Positions 8,940 through 17,766 of a stretch of DNA of 64,000 nt are shown here, piece by piece. The notes below the pieces were generated by a model. The model did no database searches. It saw only the letters and a list, made by a program, of their open reading frames with translations, and was not told the DNA's origin. Each line of letters begins with the position of its first letter. Position 1 is the first letter of the stretch. The DNA is taken from positions 930,001 to 994,000 of the forward strand of contig NZ_CP080766.1 of NCBI RefSeq assembly GCF_019602855.1, written 5' to 3'. Made by a program: the position numbers and the translations under genes. This DNA is from Cupriavidus pinatubonensis. GTDB lineage: Bacteria > Pseudomonadota > Gammaproteobacteria > Burkholderiales > Burkholderiaceae.

Positions 8940-10154
8940 ATGAATACATCACAAGACACGGGCCGCAAGGTTCTGATCATCGGCGGCGGCATCGGCGGGC
9001 TGGCAGCGGCGCTGGCGCTCGCGCGCAAGGGCATCCGCATCGAACTGCTGGAGCAGGCCGAGCAGATCGGCGAAATCGGCGCCGGCATCCAGCTCGCGGC
9101 CAATGCGTTCGCAGCCATGGATGCGCTGGGCGTCGGTGAAGCCGCACGCGGCCGCGCCGTCTTTACCGACTACCTGAGCCTGCGCGATGCAATCGACACG
9201 CATGAGATTGCGCGCGTCGATGTCGGCACGCCCTACCGCGAGCGCTTCGGCAACCCGTACGCGGTGATCCACCGCGCGGACATCCATCTGTCGATTCTCG
9301 AAGCGGTGAAGGACCATCCGCTGATCAGCTTCCGCACCGCCACGCGCGTCGAAAAGCTCGAGCAGGACGAGCGCGGCGTCACCGTCATCGACCAGCGCGG
9401 CGCGCGCCACCAGGCCGAGGCCGTGGTCGGCTGCGACGGCGTCAAGTCCGCGATCCGCGACGCGCTGATCGGCGATGCGCCGCGCGTGACCGGCCACGTG
9501 GTGTATCGCGCAGTCGTCGAAGTCGAAAACATGCCGAAGGACCTGCAGGTCAACGCCCCGGTGGTGTGGGCCGGTCCGAACTGCCACCTCGTGCACTACC
9601 CGCTGCGTGGCGGCCAGCAATACAACCTGGTCGTGACCTTCCACAGCCGCGAGCAGGAAACCTGGGGCGTGCGCGAAGGCAGCAAGGAAGAAGTGCTGTC
9701 GTACTTCGACGGCATCCACGCGCTGCCGCACCAGATGCTGGACCGGCCGACGTCGTGGAAGCGCTGGGCCACCGCCGACCGGGACCCGGTCGAGCGCTGG
9801 AGCTTCGGCCGCGCGACCCTCCTCGGCGATGCCGCGCACCCGATGACGCAGTACGTCGCACAAGGCGCCTGCCAGGCACTGGAAGACGCCGTCACGCTGG
9901 GCGCTGCGGTGGAAGCTGCGGGCAATGATTTCGAGGCCGCGTTCAAGCTGTATGAGCAGGCCCGCATCCCGCGCACGGCACGCGTGCTCTACGCTGCGCG
10001 CGACATGGGCCGCGTGTACCACGCCAAGGGCGTGGACCGCATGGTGCGCAACTCGCTGTGGACTGGCCGCACGCAGACCCAGTTCTACGATGCGCTGCAG
10101 TGGCTGCATGGCTGGCGCGCCGAGCGCTGCCTGAGCGCGACGCCCTGGCTCTGA
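8940..10154 (+). CDS. 3-Hydroxybenzoate 6-hydroxylase (FAD monooxygenase)
   Basis: The 404-residue flavoprotein would convert 3-hydroxybenzoate to gentisate using NADH and oxygen, feeding the rest of the operon. The group A flavin monooxygenase motifs are all present: GxGxxG in IIGGGIGGLAAALALARKG, the DG motif in VVGCDGVKSAIRDAL, and the GD motif in ATLLGDAAHPMTQYVAQGA. NAFAAMDALGVG is typical of the 3-hydroxybenzoate/salicylate hydroxylase subgroup. The ATG at 8940 has CCAGGAGAAAAGC before it. Salicylate 5- or 1-hydroxylase activity cannot be excluded from sequence, but gentisate as product fits the operon. Confidence 0.9.
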   Translation: MNTSQDTGRKVLIIGGGIGGLAAALALARKGIRIELLEQAEQIGEIGAGIQLAANAFAAMDALGVGEAARGRAVFTDYLSLRDAIDTHEIARVDVGTPYRERFGNPYAVIHRADIHLSILEAVKDHPLISFRTATRVEKLEQDERGVTVIDQRGARHQAEAVVGCDGVKSAIRDALIGDAPRVTGHVVYRAVVEVENMPKDLQVNAPVVWAGPNCHLVHYPLRGGQQYNLVVTFHSREQETWGVREGSKEEVLSYFDGIHALPHQMLDRPTSWKRWATADRDPVERWSFGRATLLGDAAHPMTQYVAQGACQALEDAVTLGAAVEAAGNDFEAAFKLYEQARIPRTARVLYAARDMGRVYHAKGVDRMVRNSLWTGRTQTQFYDALQWLHGWRAERCLSATPWL

Positions 10155-10254
10155 CACCCCGCAAACCCAAGCAGTAACCGACAAGGTGACTGGCGGCCCA
10201 TCCGGCCGCCGGCCCGAGTTCGTCCCGAAACAGGCAACGAGGAGGAGACAACCC

Positions 10255-11598
10255 ATGCCTGCCAGCCAGACCATCAATATTTCCGCGTTCATCGACCGCC
10301 AGCCGCTGTCGCCCTTCCAGGTCATGATCGTGGTGCTGTGCTTTCTGATCGTCGCCATCGATGGCTTCGATACCGCCGCCATCGGCTTCATCGCGCCGGC
10401 GATCCGCGCCGAATGGCAACTGACGCCGGCGCACCTCGCACCGCTGTTCGGTGCCGGACTCGGCGGCCTGATGGCCGGCGCTTTCCTGTTCGGCCCGCTT
10501 GCCGACCGCTTCGGCCGCAAGAGCGTGCTGGTGTTCTCCGTGCTGTTCTTCGGCGTGGCAAGCCTCGCTTCCGCGTGGTCGGGCGGGTTGTGGGAGCTGA
10601 TTGCGCTGCGCTTCCTGACTGGCCTTGGACTCGGCGGAGCCATGCCCAACACCATCACGCTGACGTCCGAATTCTGTCCGGAGAAGCGCCGCTCGTTCCT
10701 GGTCACGACCATGTTCTGCGGCTTCACGCTCGGCTCGGCGCTCGGTGGCCTCGCTTCGGCGGGATTGATCGAGGCGTATGGCTGGCGTTCAGTGCTCGTC
10801 GTTGGCGGCGTGCTGCCGCTGGTGCTGTCGGTGCTCCTGGCCCTGCTGCTGCCGGAATCGGTGCGCTACCTGGTGATGGCCCGCCGCGCGCCGGAACGCA
10901 TCGCCGCAACGCTGCGGCGCATTGCCCCGCAGGCCAACCTGGATGGCGCCACCTTCACGGTGTCGGAATCCCGCAGCACCAGCTCGCCGGTGCGCCACCT
11001 GTTCAAGCCCGAGCTTGTACGCGGCACGCTGCTGTTCTGGCTGACCTTCTTCATGAGCCTGCTGGTGATCTACCTGCTGTCGAGCTGGCTGCCGACGCTG
11101 CTGCGCGGCACCGGCCTGTCGCTGCGCACCGCGGCGCTGGTCACCACCATGTTCCAGGTCGGCGGCACGCTTGGCGCCATCGTGCTGGGCTGGCTGATGG
11201 ACCGATTCAATCCGCACTACGTGCTGGCGATCAGCTACGCGCTGGCCGGCGTGTTCGTCGCCGCGATCGGCAGCCTGGCCGATACTCCGATGCTGGCAGG
11301 TGTCGCGGTATTCCTCGCTGGCTTCTGCGTCTCGGGTTCGCAGGTCGGCGCCAACGCATTGTCGGCCGGCTTCTATCCGACCGACTGCCGCGCGACCGGC
11401 GTGAGCTGGGCCAATGGCGTAGGCCGGATGGGCTCGGTGGTGGGCTCTGTCGGCGGTGCGACGATGCTGTCGATGGATCTGGGCATGCCCACGCTGTTCT
11501 TGCTGATCGGCATCCCCGCTCTGCTGGCAGGGGGCACCATGCTGTCGCTTGGGCTGGCACGCCGCGCGCCTGTACGGCAAGAGTTGGCCGCGAGCTGA
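10255..11598 (+). CDS. MFS aromatic acid:H+ symporter (3-hydroxybenzoate/gentisate uptake)
   Basis: This 447-residue, 12-helix inner-membrane transporter belongs to the aromatic acid:H+ symporter group related to PcaK and BenK. It has the DGFDTAAIGFIAP motif in helix 1, LADRFGRKSVL between helices 2 and 3, and LGWLMDRFNPHYV in the second half. The start is the ATG at 10255, just after GAGGAGGAGA; the frame is open upstream without membrane-protein character. As the last gene of the gentisate operon it probably imports the ring substrate. Its stop is only 12 bases from the stop of the convergent exporter operon. Confidence 0.92.
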   Translation: MPASQTINISAFIDRQPLSPFQVMIVVLCFLIVAIDGFDTAAIGFIAPAIRAEWQLTPAHLAPLFGAGLGGLMAGAFLFGPLADRFGRKSVLVFSVLFFGVASLASAWSGGLWELIALRFLTGLGLGGAMPNTITLTSEFCPEKRRSFLVTTMFCGFTLGSALGGLASAGLIEAYGWRSVLVVGGVLPLVLSVLLALLLPESVRYLVMARRAPERIAATLRRIAPQANLDGATFTVSESRSTSSPVRHLFKPELVRGTLLFWLTFFMSLLVIYLLSSWLPTLLRGTGLSLRTAALVTTMFQVGGTLGAIVLGWLMDRFNPHYVLAISYALAGVFVAAIGSLADTPMLAGVAVFLAGFCVSGSQVGANALSAGFYPTDCRATGVSWANGVGRMGSVVGSVGGATMLSMDLGMPTLFLLIGIPALLAGGTMLSLGLARRAPVRQELAAS

Positions 11599-11614
11599 CG
11601 GCCGGCAGCGTCAG
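11595..11614. terminator. Hairpin overlapping two convergent stop codons
   Basis: CTGACG at 11595-11600 and CGTCAG at 11609-11614 pair across an 8-base loop. The first arm contains the TGA of the MFS gene and the second arm the reverse-strand TGA of the ABC permease. With only 12 bases between the stops there is no room for a conventional bidirectional terminator, so this hairpin, without T-runs, is the only visible candidate. Confidence 0.4.
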
Positions 11615-12777
11615 TGAGCCCGCAGCGCATCGACGATGTTCATGCGGGCCGCGCGCAATGCCGGCAGGAAGCCGCCGATCAGCCCCATCGCCATCGAGAA
11701 CAACAACGTCCGGACCACGACGCCCGGTGTCAGGATGAAACGGAACGACAGGTCGGCGAAGGTCTGGAAGTTGGTGGTCGAGAACGAGGCGAACTGCATC
11801 AGCGCGGCGCAGCATAGCCCGGCCACGCCACCGATGAGTCCGAGCAGCAGCGCCTCGATCAGGAACGCCGCCAGCACGTTGGTGCGCCGGAAGCCCAGCG
11901 CACGCAACGTGCCGATCTCCGCCACGCGGTTGGCCACCGACGCGTACATCGTGATCATGGCACCAATCATCGCGGCAATCGAGAAGATCGTGGTCAACGT
12001 CAGGCCCAGGATGTTGATGAACGTCGACAGCGCCTTGGACTGGTCGCTGTAGAAGGTCTGCTCGAGCTTGGCCTCGTTGGCCAGCCGGGGATCTACGTCG
12101 ATGTCGGCGCGCAGCCGTGCGAACGCATCTGGCCGCGTCAGCCGTACCACCATCGACGAATAGCTGCTGCGGCGGAACGACTGCATGAGCTGGTCGGCAT
12201 CGCCCCAGATCTCCGAATCGAAGCCGCTGCCGCCCGCATCGAACACGCCGACGATGGTCCAGTCGCGTTGGGCGAAGCGCAGGCGCCCGCCTGGCTGCGC
12301 ACCGGTAAAGCCGCCGGCCACGCTGCTGCCGACGATAATCTCCGATGAACCGGGCCGGAACGTGCGCCCCGTCACCATCCGGATCTGCGGCCGCAGTTCC
12401 AGTCCCTTTGGCGACACGCCGCGAATCACCACGTTGGACGGCGTATCCGATCCGCGCTTGTTCAGCGAAATCAGCACCACGGCTTCTTTCGACGCCATCG
12501 GCCGGCCGTTGCCGTCCATCGCGACCGATGGGTGCATCTCCATGATGCTGGCCTGGTCGCGGCTGATCGCGCTCTGCACTTCGGTCTCCGCGCCCTTGCG
12601 GATCATGACGACGTTGTCTTTCTCGCCAGTGGTGACCAGCGTGCGCTTGAGCCCCGCGTCGAGCATCAGCATGGTCGCGAACACGAACACTACCAGCGCG
12701 AGGCCGCCCGCCGTCAGCGCCGTGGTCAGCCGACGGGCCCACAGGTTGCGCGCGATATAGCTGAGCGGGATCGCCAT
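11611..12777 (-). CDS. ABC exporter permease, FtsX/MacB type (distal gene)
   Basis: The 388-residue protein has an N-terminal membrane helix (TTALTAGGLALVVFVFATML), a large periplasmic MacB-like core domain from about 45 to 240, and three C-terminal helices of the FtsX domain (NILGLTLTTIFSIAAMIGAMITMY, EALLLGLIGGVAGLCCAAL, LLFSMAMGLIGGFLPALRAAR). EIGTLRALGFRR is the conserved cytoplasmic coupling motif. It starts 7 bases after the upstream permease gene, so the two probably form a heterodimer. The substrate is unknown; this family exports peptides, lipids or antibiotics by a mechanotransmission mechanism. Confidence 0.9.
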   Translation of the reverse strand: MAIPLSYIARNLWARRLTTALTAGGLALVVFVFATMLMLDAGLKRTLVTTGEKDNVVMIRKGAETEVQSAISRDQASIMEMHPSVAMDGNGRPMASKEAVVLISLNKRGSDTPSNVVIRGVSPKGLELRPQIRMVTGRTFRPGSSEIIVGSSVAGGFTGAQPGGRLRFAQRDWTIVGVFDAGGSGFDSEIWGDADQLMQSFRRSSYSSMVVRLTRPDAFARLRADIDVDPRLANEAKLEQTFYSDQSKALSTFINILGLTLTTIFSIAAMIGAMITMYASVANRVAEIGTLRALGFRRTNVLAAFLIEALLLGLIGGVAGLCCAALMQFASFSTTNFQTFADLSFRFILTPGVVVRTLLFSMAMGLIGGFLPALRAARMNIVDALRAH

Positions 12778-12784
12778 GTGATCC

Positions 12785-13939
12785 CTAGCCGATCGCCCGC
12801 AGGCCTTCGACGATGCGCACGCGTGCGGCCTGCACCGCCGGCACCACCGCGGCGAAAAGCGCCACGACGAGCGCGCAGGCCGCCTGCATCCACATCGTCT
12901 CGGGCGACACCGTGAAAACGGGGAAAACGCCGCCCACCGACTGCTTGAATATCGCGGCCATCGGCGGCGTGGCCAGCATGCCGATGCCGCCGCCCACGAG
13001 GCAGATGAACATCGATTCGCCGAACATCAGCAGCGCCAGGAAACCGGGCCCGAAGCCCAGTGCCTTGAGCGTGGCGTACTCCACCGTGCGCTCGCGCGCG
13101 CTCATGGCCATGGCATTGGCCATCACCGCCATGATGATCAGGATCACGACGTACGACACCACACGGATTGCCGCGATGATCTGGTTCGACATCGCCACGA
13201 AGCCGAGCTGGAACGCCTGCTCGGTCTCCGTCAGCGTCTCGGCGAGCGAATTGCGGAACACGGCGTCCACGTTTCTTGAAATGGCTGCGGCATTGTCCGG
13301 GTTGTCGATACCGAGGATGTACACACCGACCTGGTCGGCCTGCTTCGGCGAGCGCTTGCGCACCGTCTCGTTCAGGTATTCCCAGTGGAACACCATGTGG
13401 CGCGTGATCGTGCTCTCATCGCGCCCTTCCATGATGCCGCGCACGATGAACTCCCACGTGCCCGGATAGATCGTGCCCTTGATGGGGACCACGTCGCCGA
13501 CCTTGAAGCCATACTGGTCCGCAAGCTGCCGGCCGATCAGCGCGCCCTTGCGATCGCGCGCGTAGTCAGCGCGCTGCTGTGCAGTGACGATGAATTCCGG
13601 ATACAGGTCCAGGTAGTTGTCCGAGACCGCGAACTGGGCGAAGAAATTCTTGGGATCGCGATAGATGCCGCCGAACCAGTTGGAGCGCGCCACGACCGTC
13701 ACACCGTCCACGCCGCGGATGCGGTTCTCGTAGCTGAGTGGCAGCGGGAACACCAGCGAGATGGCATTGCGCGTCACCAGCCGCCCGCTCGAAGCCGCTG
13801 CGGCACCCGCATACCATGCATCGACCACGGTCTGCAGCAGCCCATAGGCCAGCACCGCGACCACCAGGCCGGTCACGGTCAACACCGTGCGCAGCTTGTG
13901 GCGCAGTGCGTTGCGGGCGATCAGCTTCAGCACGAACAT
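12785..13939 (-). CDS. ABC exporter permease, FtsX/MacB type (proximal gene)
   Basis: The 384-residue protein resembles the other permease in architecture: a first helix ([24 protein letters not shown]), a periplasmic domain, then three helices including [22 protein letters not shown] and [31 protein letters not shown]. The coupling segment is [15 protein letters not shown]. It begins 19 bases after the ATPase stop. Sequence similarity to its partner is limited, so a heterodimeric pair is more likely than a recent duplication. Confidence 0.9.
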   Translation of the reverse strand: MFVLKLIARNALRHKLRTVLTVTGLVVAVLAYGLLQTVVDAWYAGAAAASSGRLVTRNAISLVFPLPLSYENRIRGVDGVTVVARSNWFGGIYRDPKNFFAQFAVSDNYLDLYPEFIVTAQQRADYARDRKGALIGRQLADQYGFKVGDVVPIKGTIYPGTWEFIVRGIMEGRDESTITRHMVFHWEYLNETVRKRSPKQADQVGVYILGIDNPDNAAAISRNVDAVFRNSLAETLTETEQAFQLGFVAMSNQIIAAIRVVSYVVILIIMAVMANAMAMSARERTVEYATLKALGFGPGFLALLMFGESMFICLVGGGIGMLATPPMAAIFKQSVGGVFPVFTVSPETMWMQAACALVVALFAAVVPAVQAARVRIVEGLRAIG

Positions 13940-13958
13940 GGCGTGCAGTCAGCGTGGT

Positions 13959-14651
13959 TCAGGCGCCGTTGCCATGGATCAGCTCTCCCTTCTCCAGGTG
14001 CACGAGCGACCGCGCCGCATTGGCGGCATGCGCGTCGTGCGTGACCATGATGATGGTCTTGCCCGCCTCACCATTGAGCCGCTTCAGCATGGCCAGGATA
14101 TCGGCGGCGGCGTTGCGGTCGAGGTCGCCGGTGGGCTCGTCGGCGACGATCAGCATCGGGTCGGTGATCAGCGCGCGCGCAATGGCCACGCGCTGCTGCT
14201 GCCCGCCCGATAGCTCGGACGGATAGTGGTCCATGCGGTCGGCCAGGTTGACCATGCCGAGCACCAGCTCCACGCGCGCGCGGCGCTCGGCGCGCGACAG
14301 GCGCGTCAGCATCAGCGGCAGCTCCACGTTCTCGAACGCGGTGAGCACCGGCATCAGGTTGTAGAACTGGAAGATGAAACCGACATTGGCGGCGCGCCAC
14401 GCGGCCAGCTCCGACTCGGCCAGCCGCGTGATGTCCTGCCCGCCCACCAGCAGTTCGCCGCTGTCGGGCCGGTCGATGCCGGCGATCAGGTTCAACAGCG
14501 TGCTCTTGCCGGAGCCGGACGGCCCCATCAGCGCGATGAAGTCGCCCTCGGCAATGTCGAGCGTGATATCGGTCAGCACGGGCACGGTCTGCATGCCGCG
14601 CCGGTATGACTTGGCGACGTGGCGGATGCTGACGAGCGGGATCGCGGCCAC
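13959..14651 (-). CDS. ABC exporter ATPase, MacB/LolD type
   Basis: The 230-residue nucleotide-binding protein has Walker [10 protein letters not shown], signature [15 protein letters not shown], Walker [13 protein letters not shown] and the switch histidine in IIMVTHD. The GDLD variant after Walker B and the overall length fit the LolD/MacB family. The start is taken as the GTG at 14651, one base after the stop codon of the upstream membrane-fusion gene, implying translational coupling; an ATG further upstream would overlap that gene by 22 codons and add unconserved residues. Confidence 0.92.
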   Translation of the reverse strand: MAAIPLVSIRHVAKSYRRGMQTVPVLTDITLDIAEGDFIALMGPSGSGKSTLLNLIAGIDRPDSGELLVGGQDITRLAESELAAWRAANVGFIFQFYNLMPVLTAFENVELPLMLTRLSRAERRARVELVLGMVNLADRMDHYPSELSGGQQQRVAIARALITDPMLIVADEPTGDLDRNAAADILAMLKRLNGEAGKTIIMVTHDAHAANAARSLVHLEKGELIHGNGA

Positions 14652-14652
14652 G

Positions 14653-15867
14653 TTACTTCTTCGCCACGGTGACGCGGGCGCCGTCGTGCAGCTTGTCACC
14701 GGGCGAAAGCACCAGCACATCGCCCGCGGCCACGCCGTGAACGGCCACCAGTTCGCCGATGCGCTCGCCGGTCGTCACGGTAGTTTCATGCGCCTTGCCG
14801 TCGCGGACGACGAACACCACCTTGTGGCCGTCACGCGAGGCAATCGCGGCCGGCTGCACGGCGATAACGGCCTTGCGGTCCTGATTGGCCAGCGGTTTGG
14901 ACAGGAACGCAATCTTGGCGCTCATGTCGGGCAGCACGCGCGCGTCGCGGTCGACAAAGCGCACCTTGACCAGCACGGTCGCCTTGGAGCGGTCCACGGT
15001 CGGCACGATGCGCGACACTTGGCCCGCGAATCGCATATCGGGCAGCGCATCAAGCTGCAGCAGACACGGCTGGTCCGCGCGGATCTTCGCGATATTGGAT
15101 TCAGCGACGTCGGCCTCGACTTCGAGCGTATCCATGTCCGCAATCGTCACGACCGCGCCCTTTGTGTCGGACGCCGACGAGAACGGCGTGATGTTGTCGC
15201 CCACGTTGGCATGCTTGATCAGCACCACTCCGTCGAACGGCGCGCGAATGACCGTCTGGTCGACCGACACTTGCGCAGCCTGCGCATTCGCCTGCGCGGA
15301 GGTGATGGCCGCACGCGAATTCGAGACCGACGCCTGCGCCTTCTTGAAGCGGGCCAGGTCGGCATCATACTGCTGGACCGAAATCGCCTTCGGGCCCAGC
15401 AGTTGTTCCGAGCGGCGCAGGTTCACTTCCGCGTCGCGCAGCTCGGCGAGCTGCAATTCCAGATTGGCTTGCGCTACCTTCACCTGCGCGGTCGCCTGCG
15501 CAAGCGTGGCATCGACGTCCCGGCGTTCTATCCGGGCGATGATTTCGTCCTTCTTTACGCGCGAACCTTCCAGCACGCCCAGCCACTCCAGCCTGCCTTG
15601 CGCCTTGGAGGCGACAGCCGCCTTGCGTTGCGGCACGACATAGCCGGTAGCGTTAAGCAGGGTGTAGTTTTGGGAAGGATAGGCGGACGAGACCGTGACG
15701 GTTTCCACCGCGGCGGGACTGGCTACCTTGAAGGCGATAGCAGCAGCTGCAGCGAGCGCCACGGCGATGGCCACATAAAGCAGCCACCGGCGGCGGCGCG
15801 GCGGGGCCGCGTGTGGACCGCGGTCGATTTTCAGCCGGGAGAGGTCTTGGTCGGCCAATCGGGTCAT
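14653..15867 (-). CDS. Membrane fusion protein of the ABC exporter (HlyD/MacA type)
   Basis: The 404-residue protein has a cytoplasmic arginine-rich start (PPRRRRW), one membrane anchor (LLYVAIAVALAAAAAIAF) at about residues 30-47, a lipoyl-like half site (GRLEWLGVLEGSRVKKDEIIARIE), a long alpha-helical hairpin rich in Ala and Gln (about 110-205), the second lipoyl half (APFDGVVLIKHANVGDNI) and a beta-barrel region. The start is the ATG at 15867. It heads the exporter operon and is divergent from the LacI-controlled catabolic operon, with 154 bases between. No outer-membrane channel gene accompanies it. Confidence 0.9.
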   Translation of the reverse strand: MTRLADQDLSRLKIDRGPHAAPPRRRRWLLYVAIAVALAAAAAIAFKVASPAAVETVTVSSAYPSQNYTLLNATGYVVPQRKAAVASKAQGRLEWLGVLEGSRVKKDEIIARIERRDVDATLAQATAQVKVAQANLELQLAELRDAEVNLRRSEQLLGPKAISVQQYDADLARFKKAQASVSNSRAAITSAQANAQAAQVSVDQTVIRAPFDGVVLIKHANVGDNITPFSSASDTKGAVVTIADMDTLEVEADVAESNIAKIRADQPCLLQLDALPDMRFAGQVSRIVPTVDRSKATVLVKVRFVDRDARVLPDMSAKIAFLSKPLANQDRKAVIAVQPAAIASRDGHKVVFVVRDGKAHETTVTTGERIGELVAVHGVAAGDVLVLSPGDKLHDGARVTVAKK

Positions 15868-15953
15868 CCTGCTGGGAGAGGTTGTCAGTATAGCGCTGGG
15901 GGCACTTTGGGCTCGTTGTCGCGGGGCAACCGCACGCCACCTAAAAAATTCCC

Positions 15954-15981
15954 TTGACCATTTCCCTATACCCATCATAAT
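15954..15981 (+). promoter_or_regulatory. Sigma70-type promoter of the intradiol dioxygenase operon
   Basis: TTGACC at 15954-15959 and CATAAT at 15976-15981 form a near-consensus -35/-10 pair with a 16-base spacer. Transcription would begin at about 15988, inside the first of two repressor sites. The first gene starts at 16022, giving a leader of about 35 bases with AAAGGAGA as ribosome site. Confidence 0.65.
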
Positions 15982-15982
15982 T

Positions 15983-16008
15983 GCAAACGTTTGCTGCAAA
16001 CGTTTGCA
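15983..16008. promoter_or_regulatory. Two tandem LacI-family operators
   Basis: The perfect 12-base palindrome GCAAACGTTTGC occurs at 15983-15994 and 15996-16007, one base apart. The central CG with flanking A/T-rich arms is typical of LacI/GalR-type operators. Both lie just downstream of the -10 element, where a bound repressor would block initiation or clearance. The LacI-family gene at the end of this operon is the obvious ligand-responsive repressor. Centre-to-centre spacing is 13 bases, too short for two dimers on the same DNA face, so the sites may be alternative or bound cooperatively from different faces. Confidence 0.85.
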
Positions 16009-16021
16009 AAGGAGATGAACA

Positions 16022-16945
16022 ATGCAGACCATCCAATACAAAGAAAACGATCTGCGCCTGATCGAAGACGAGCATTCCGTCACCCAGATCGTCCAGGCCG
16101 CCATGGCTCAAACCAGCAGCCCGCGCCTGCGCTTCGTCATGGGTCTGCTTGTCCAGCACCTGCACGACTTCCTCCGTGAAGTGCGTCCAACAGACGAGGA
16201 ATTTGAAAAAGCGCTGGAGTTCGTCGCCGCGCTGGGCCACGCAACCCACGCCACCAACAACGAAGTGGTGCTGGCCGCCGACGTGCTGGGTCTCTCCACG
16301 CTGGTTACCGTGATGAATAACAACACCACGGACGGCCGCACGCCTGGTGCGCTGCTGGGCCCGTTCTACCGAGCCAACGCCCCACGTTACGACTGCGGCG
16401 ACTGCGTGGTGCAGGATGACGCACCAGGCCTGCCATTGTTCGTGCGCGGCACCGTGCGCGCGACGGACGGCACACCGTTGTCCAACGCACTTGTGGAAAT
16501 CTGGCAGGCATCGCCCGTCGGCCTGTATGACAACCAGGACCCCCGCCAGCCCGACCGCAACCTCCGCGGCTGCTTCCAGACCGACGCAGAAGGCGGGTAC
16601 CACTTCCGTACCGTGCGCCCGGCCGGCTATCCGGTGCCGACCAATGGCCCGATCGGCACACTGCTCGACGCACAGCAACGCCATCCGTACCGCCCAGCGC
16701 ATATCCACTTCATCGTCGCCGCACCGGGCTACCGCACGCTGGTCACGCAAGTGTTCGTGGACGAGCCGCAAGCGCTCGAATCCGACGTGACATTCGGCGT
16801 GCACCGACAGCTCGTCGGGCAACTCGAACTTGTCGACCAGGGCCGCAGCCCATGGGGCGACCAGCCCGCGCCGTTCTACACGATGGACTTCGACTTTACG
16901 CTCGAACCGGGCGAGCAGACCTTCCCGAAGCCGCCGATCGACTGA
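16022..16945 (+). CDS. Intradiol ring-cleavage dioxygenase (hydroxyquinol 1,2-dioxygenase type)
   Basis: The 307-residue protein belongs to the catechol/hydroxyquinol 1,2-dioxygenase family, which uses non-haem Fe(III) to open the ring between two hydroxyls. An N-terminal helical domain of about 100 residues (dimer and lipid-binding helices) precedes the beta-sandwich core with LLGPFYRANAP, ALVEIWQASPVGLYDNQ and GYHFRTVRPAGYPVP. Expected iron ligands are the tyrosines in GLYDNQ and AGYPVP and the histidines in YRPAHIHFIV. Length and the LLGPFYR block suit hydroxyquinol rather than protocatechuate enzymes. It is first in an eight-gene operon under two LacI-type operators. No canonical iron-dependent maleylacetate reductase follows, so the true substrate is open. 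Confidence 0.88.
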   Translation: MQTIQYKENDLRLIEDEHSVTQIVQAAMAQTSSPRLRFVMGLLVQHLHDFLREVRPTDEEFEKALEFVAALGHATHATNNEVVLAADVLGLSTLVTVMNNNTTDGRTPGALLGPFYRANAPRYDCGDCVVQDDAPGLPLFVRGTVRATDGTPLSNALVEIWQASPVGLYDNQDPRQPDRNLRGCFQTDAEGGYHFRTVRPAGYPVPTNGPIGTLLDAQQRHPYRPAHIHFIVAAPGYRTLVTQVFVDEPQALESDVTFGVHRQLVGQLELVDQGRSPWGDQPAPFYTMDFDFTLEPGEQTFPKPPID

Positions 16946-16987
16946 CGTCTCGGTCCTCCACATTTCCACGCAGCACAACTGAACACC

Positions 16988-17737
16988 ATGAGCCTCTCTT
17001 CTCTCTCCGGCAAGGTTGCCGTGATCCTCGGCGGTACTGGCGGCATCGGCCTGGCGACAGGCACTGCGCTGGCGCAGCTTGGCGCCAGCGTCGTCCTGAC
17101 CGGGCGCAATCGCGATACCGCGGCCAGCGCGGCGGCTTCGCTGCCGGCCGGCAATCACATGGGCGCAGTGGCCGAGATCGGCGACACCGCATCGCTAAAC
17201 GCGCTCGCCGCCGAAGTCGCTCACCACTACGGCCGCGTCGACATCCTCGTCAATACCGCAGGCTTCACGCAGGCCATTCCGCACGCCGATCTCGACGCGC
17301 TCAACGATGCACTGATCGACGAGTTGTTCGCGATCAACTGGCGCGGCCAGTTCGCGGCGATCCGCGCATTTGCGCCGCATCTTCGCGCCAATGGCGATGG
17401 ACTGGTGGTCAACGTAGGCTCGATCGCGGGCCGAACGGGCCAGGGCAGTAACGTGGCGTACTGCGCGGCCAAGGCGGGGCTCGATGTCATGGCCGTGTCG
17501 CTGGGCCGCGCGCTGGCGCCGGCCATCCGCGTGCTGAACGTGTCGCCGGGCGTAGTCGATACAGGCTTCGTCCCCGGCCGCGACGGCACCTTCAACGAAC
17601 GCGCGGCCAAAACCACGCCGCTGCGCCGCATCGGCCAGGCACAGGACGTGGCCGACGCCATCGTCGCCTGCGCGACTTCGCTGCGCTTTGCTACCGGCAC
17701 CACCATCGTCGTCGATGGCGGCCGTCAGCTCGGCTGA
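16988..17737 (+). CDS. Short-chain dehydrogenase/reductase
   Basis: The 249-residue protein is a classical SDR: nucleotide motif LGGTGGIGLATG at about 14-25, NTAG in DILVNTAGFTQ, catalytic Ser in NVGSIAGRTG, Tyr and Lys in YCAAKAGLD, and a C-terminal VDGGRQLG. TGRNRD after the second strand suggests an NADP preference because of the Arg residues, but this is only suggestive. It begins 42 bases after the dioxygenase. In this operon it may oxidise a ring alcohol upstream of cleavage or act on a side-chain; nothing in the sequence fixes its substrate. Confidence 0.88.
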   Translation: MSLSSLSGKVAVILGGTGGIGLATGTALAQLGASVVLTGRNRDTAASAAASLPAGNHMGAVAEIGDTASLNALAAEVAHHYGRVDILVNTAGFTQAIPHADLDALNDALIDELFAINWRGQFAAIRAFAPHLRANGDGLVVNVGSIAGRTGQGSNVAYCAAKAGLDVMAVSLGRALAPAIRVLNVSPGVVDTGFVPGRDGTFNERAAKTTPLRRIGQAQDVADAIVACATSLRFATGTTIVVDGGRQLG

Positions 17738-17766
17738 TCCATTTCCACCCTTAGCCCAACGCAACC

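Noticed and set aside
8949..10727. 592-codon minus-strand frame across the hydroxylase and transporter genes
   Set aside because: It spans two well-supported plus-strand genes and their intergenic gap; no protein family features.
14374..15957. 527-codon plus-strand frame opposite the exporter fusion protein gene
   Set aside because: Antisense to an ATPase and a membrane-fusion protein with clear motifs.
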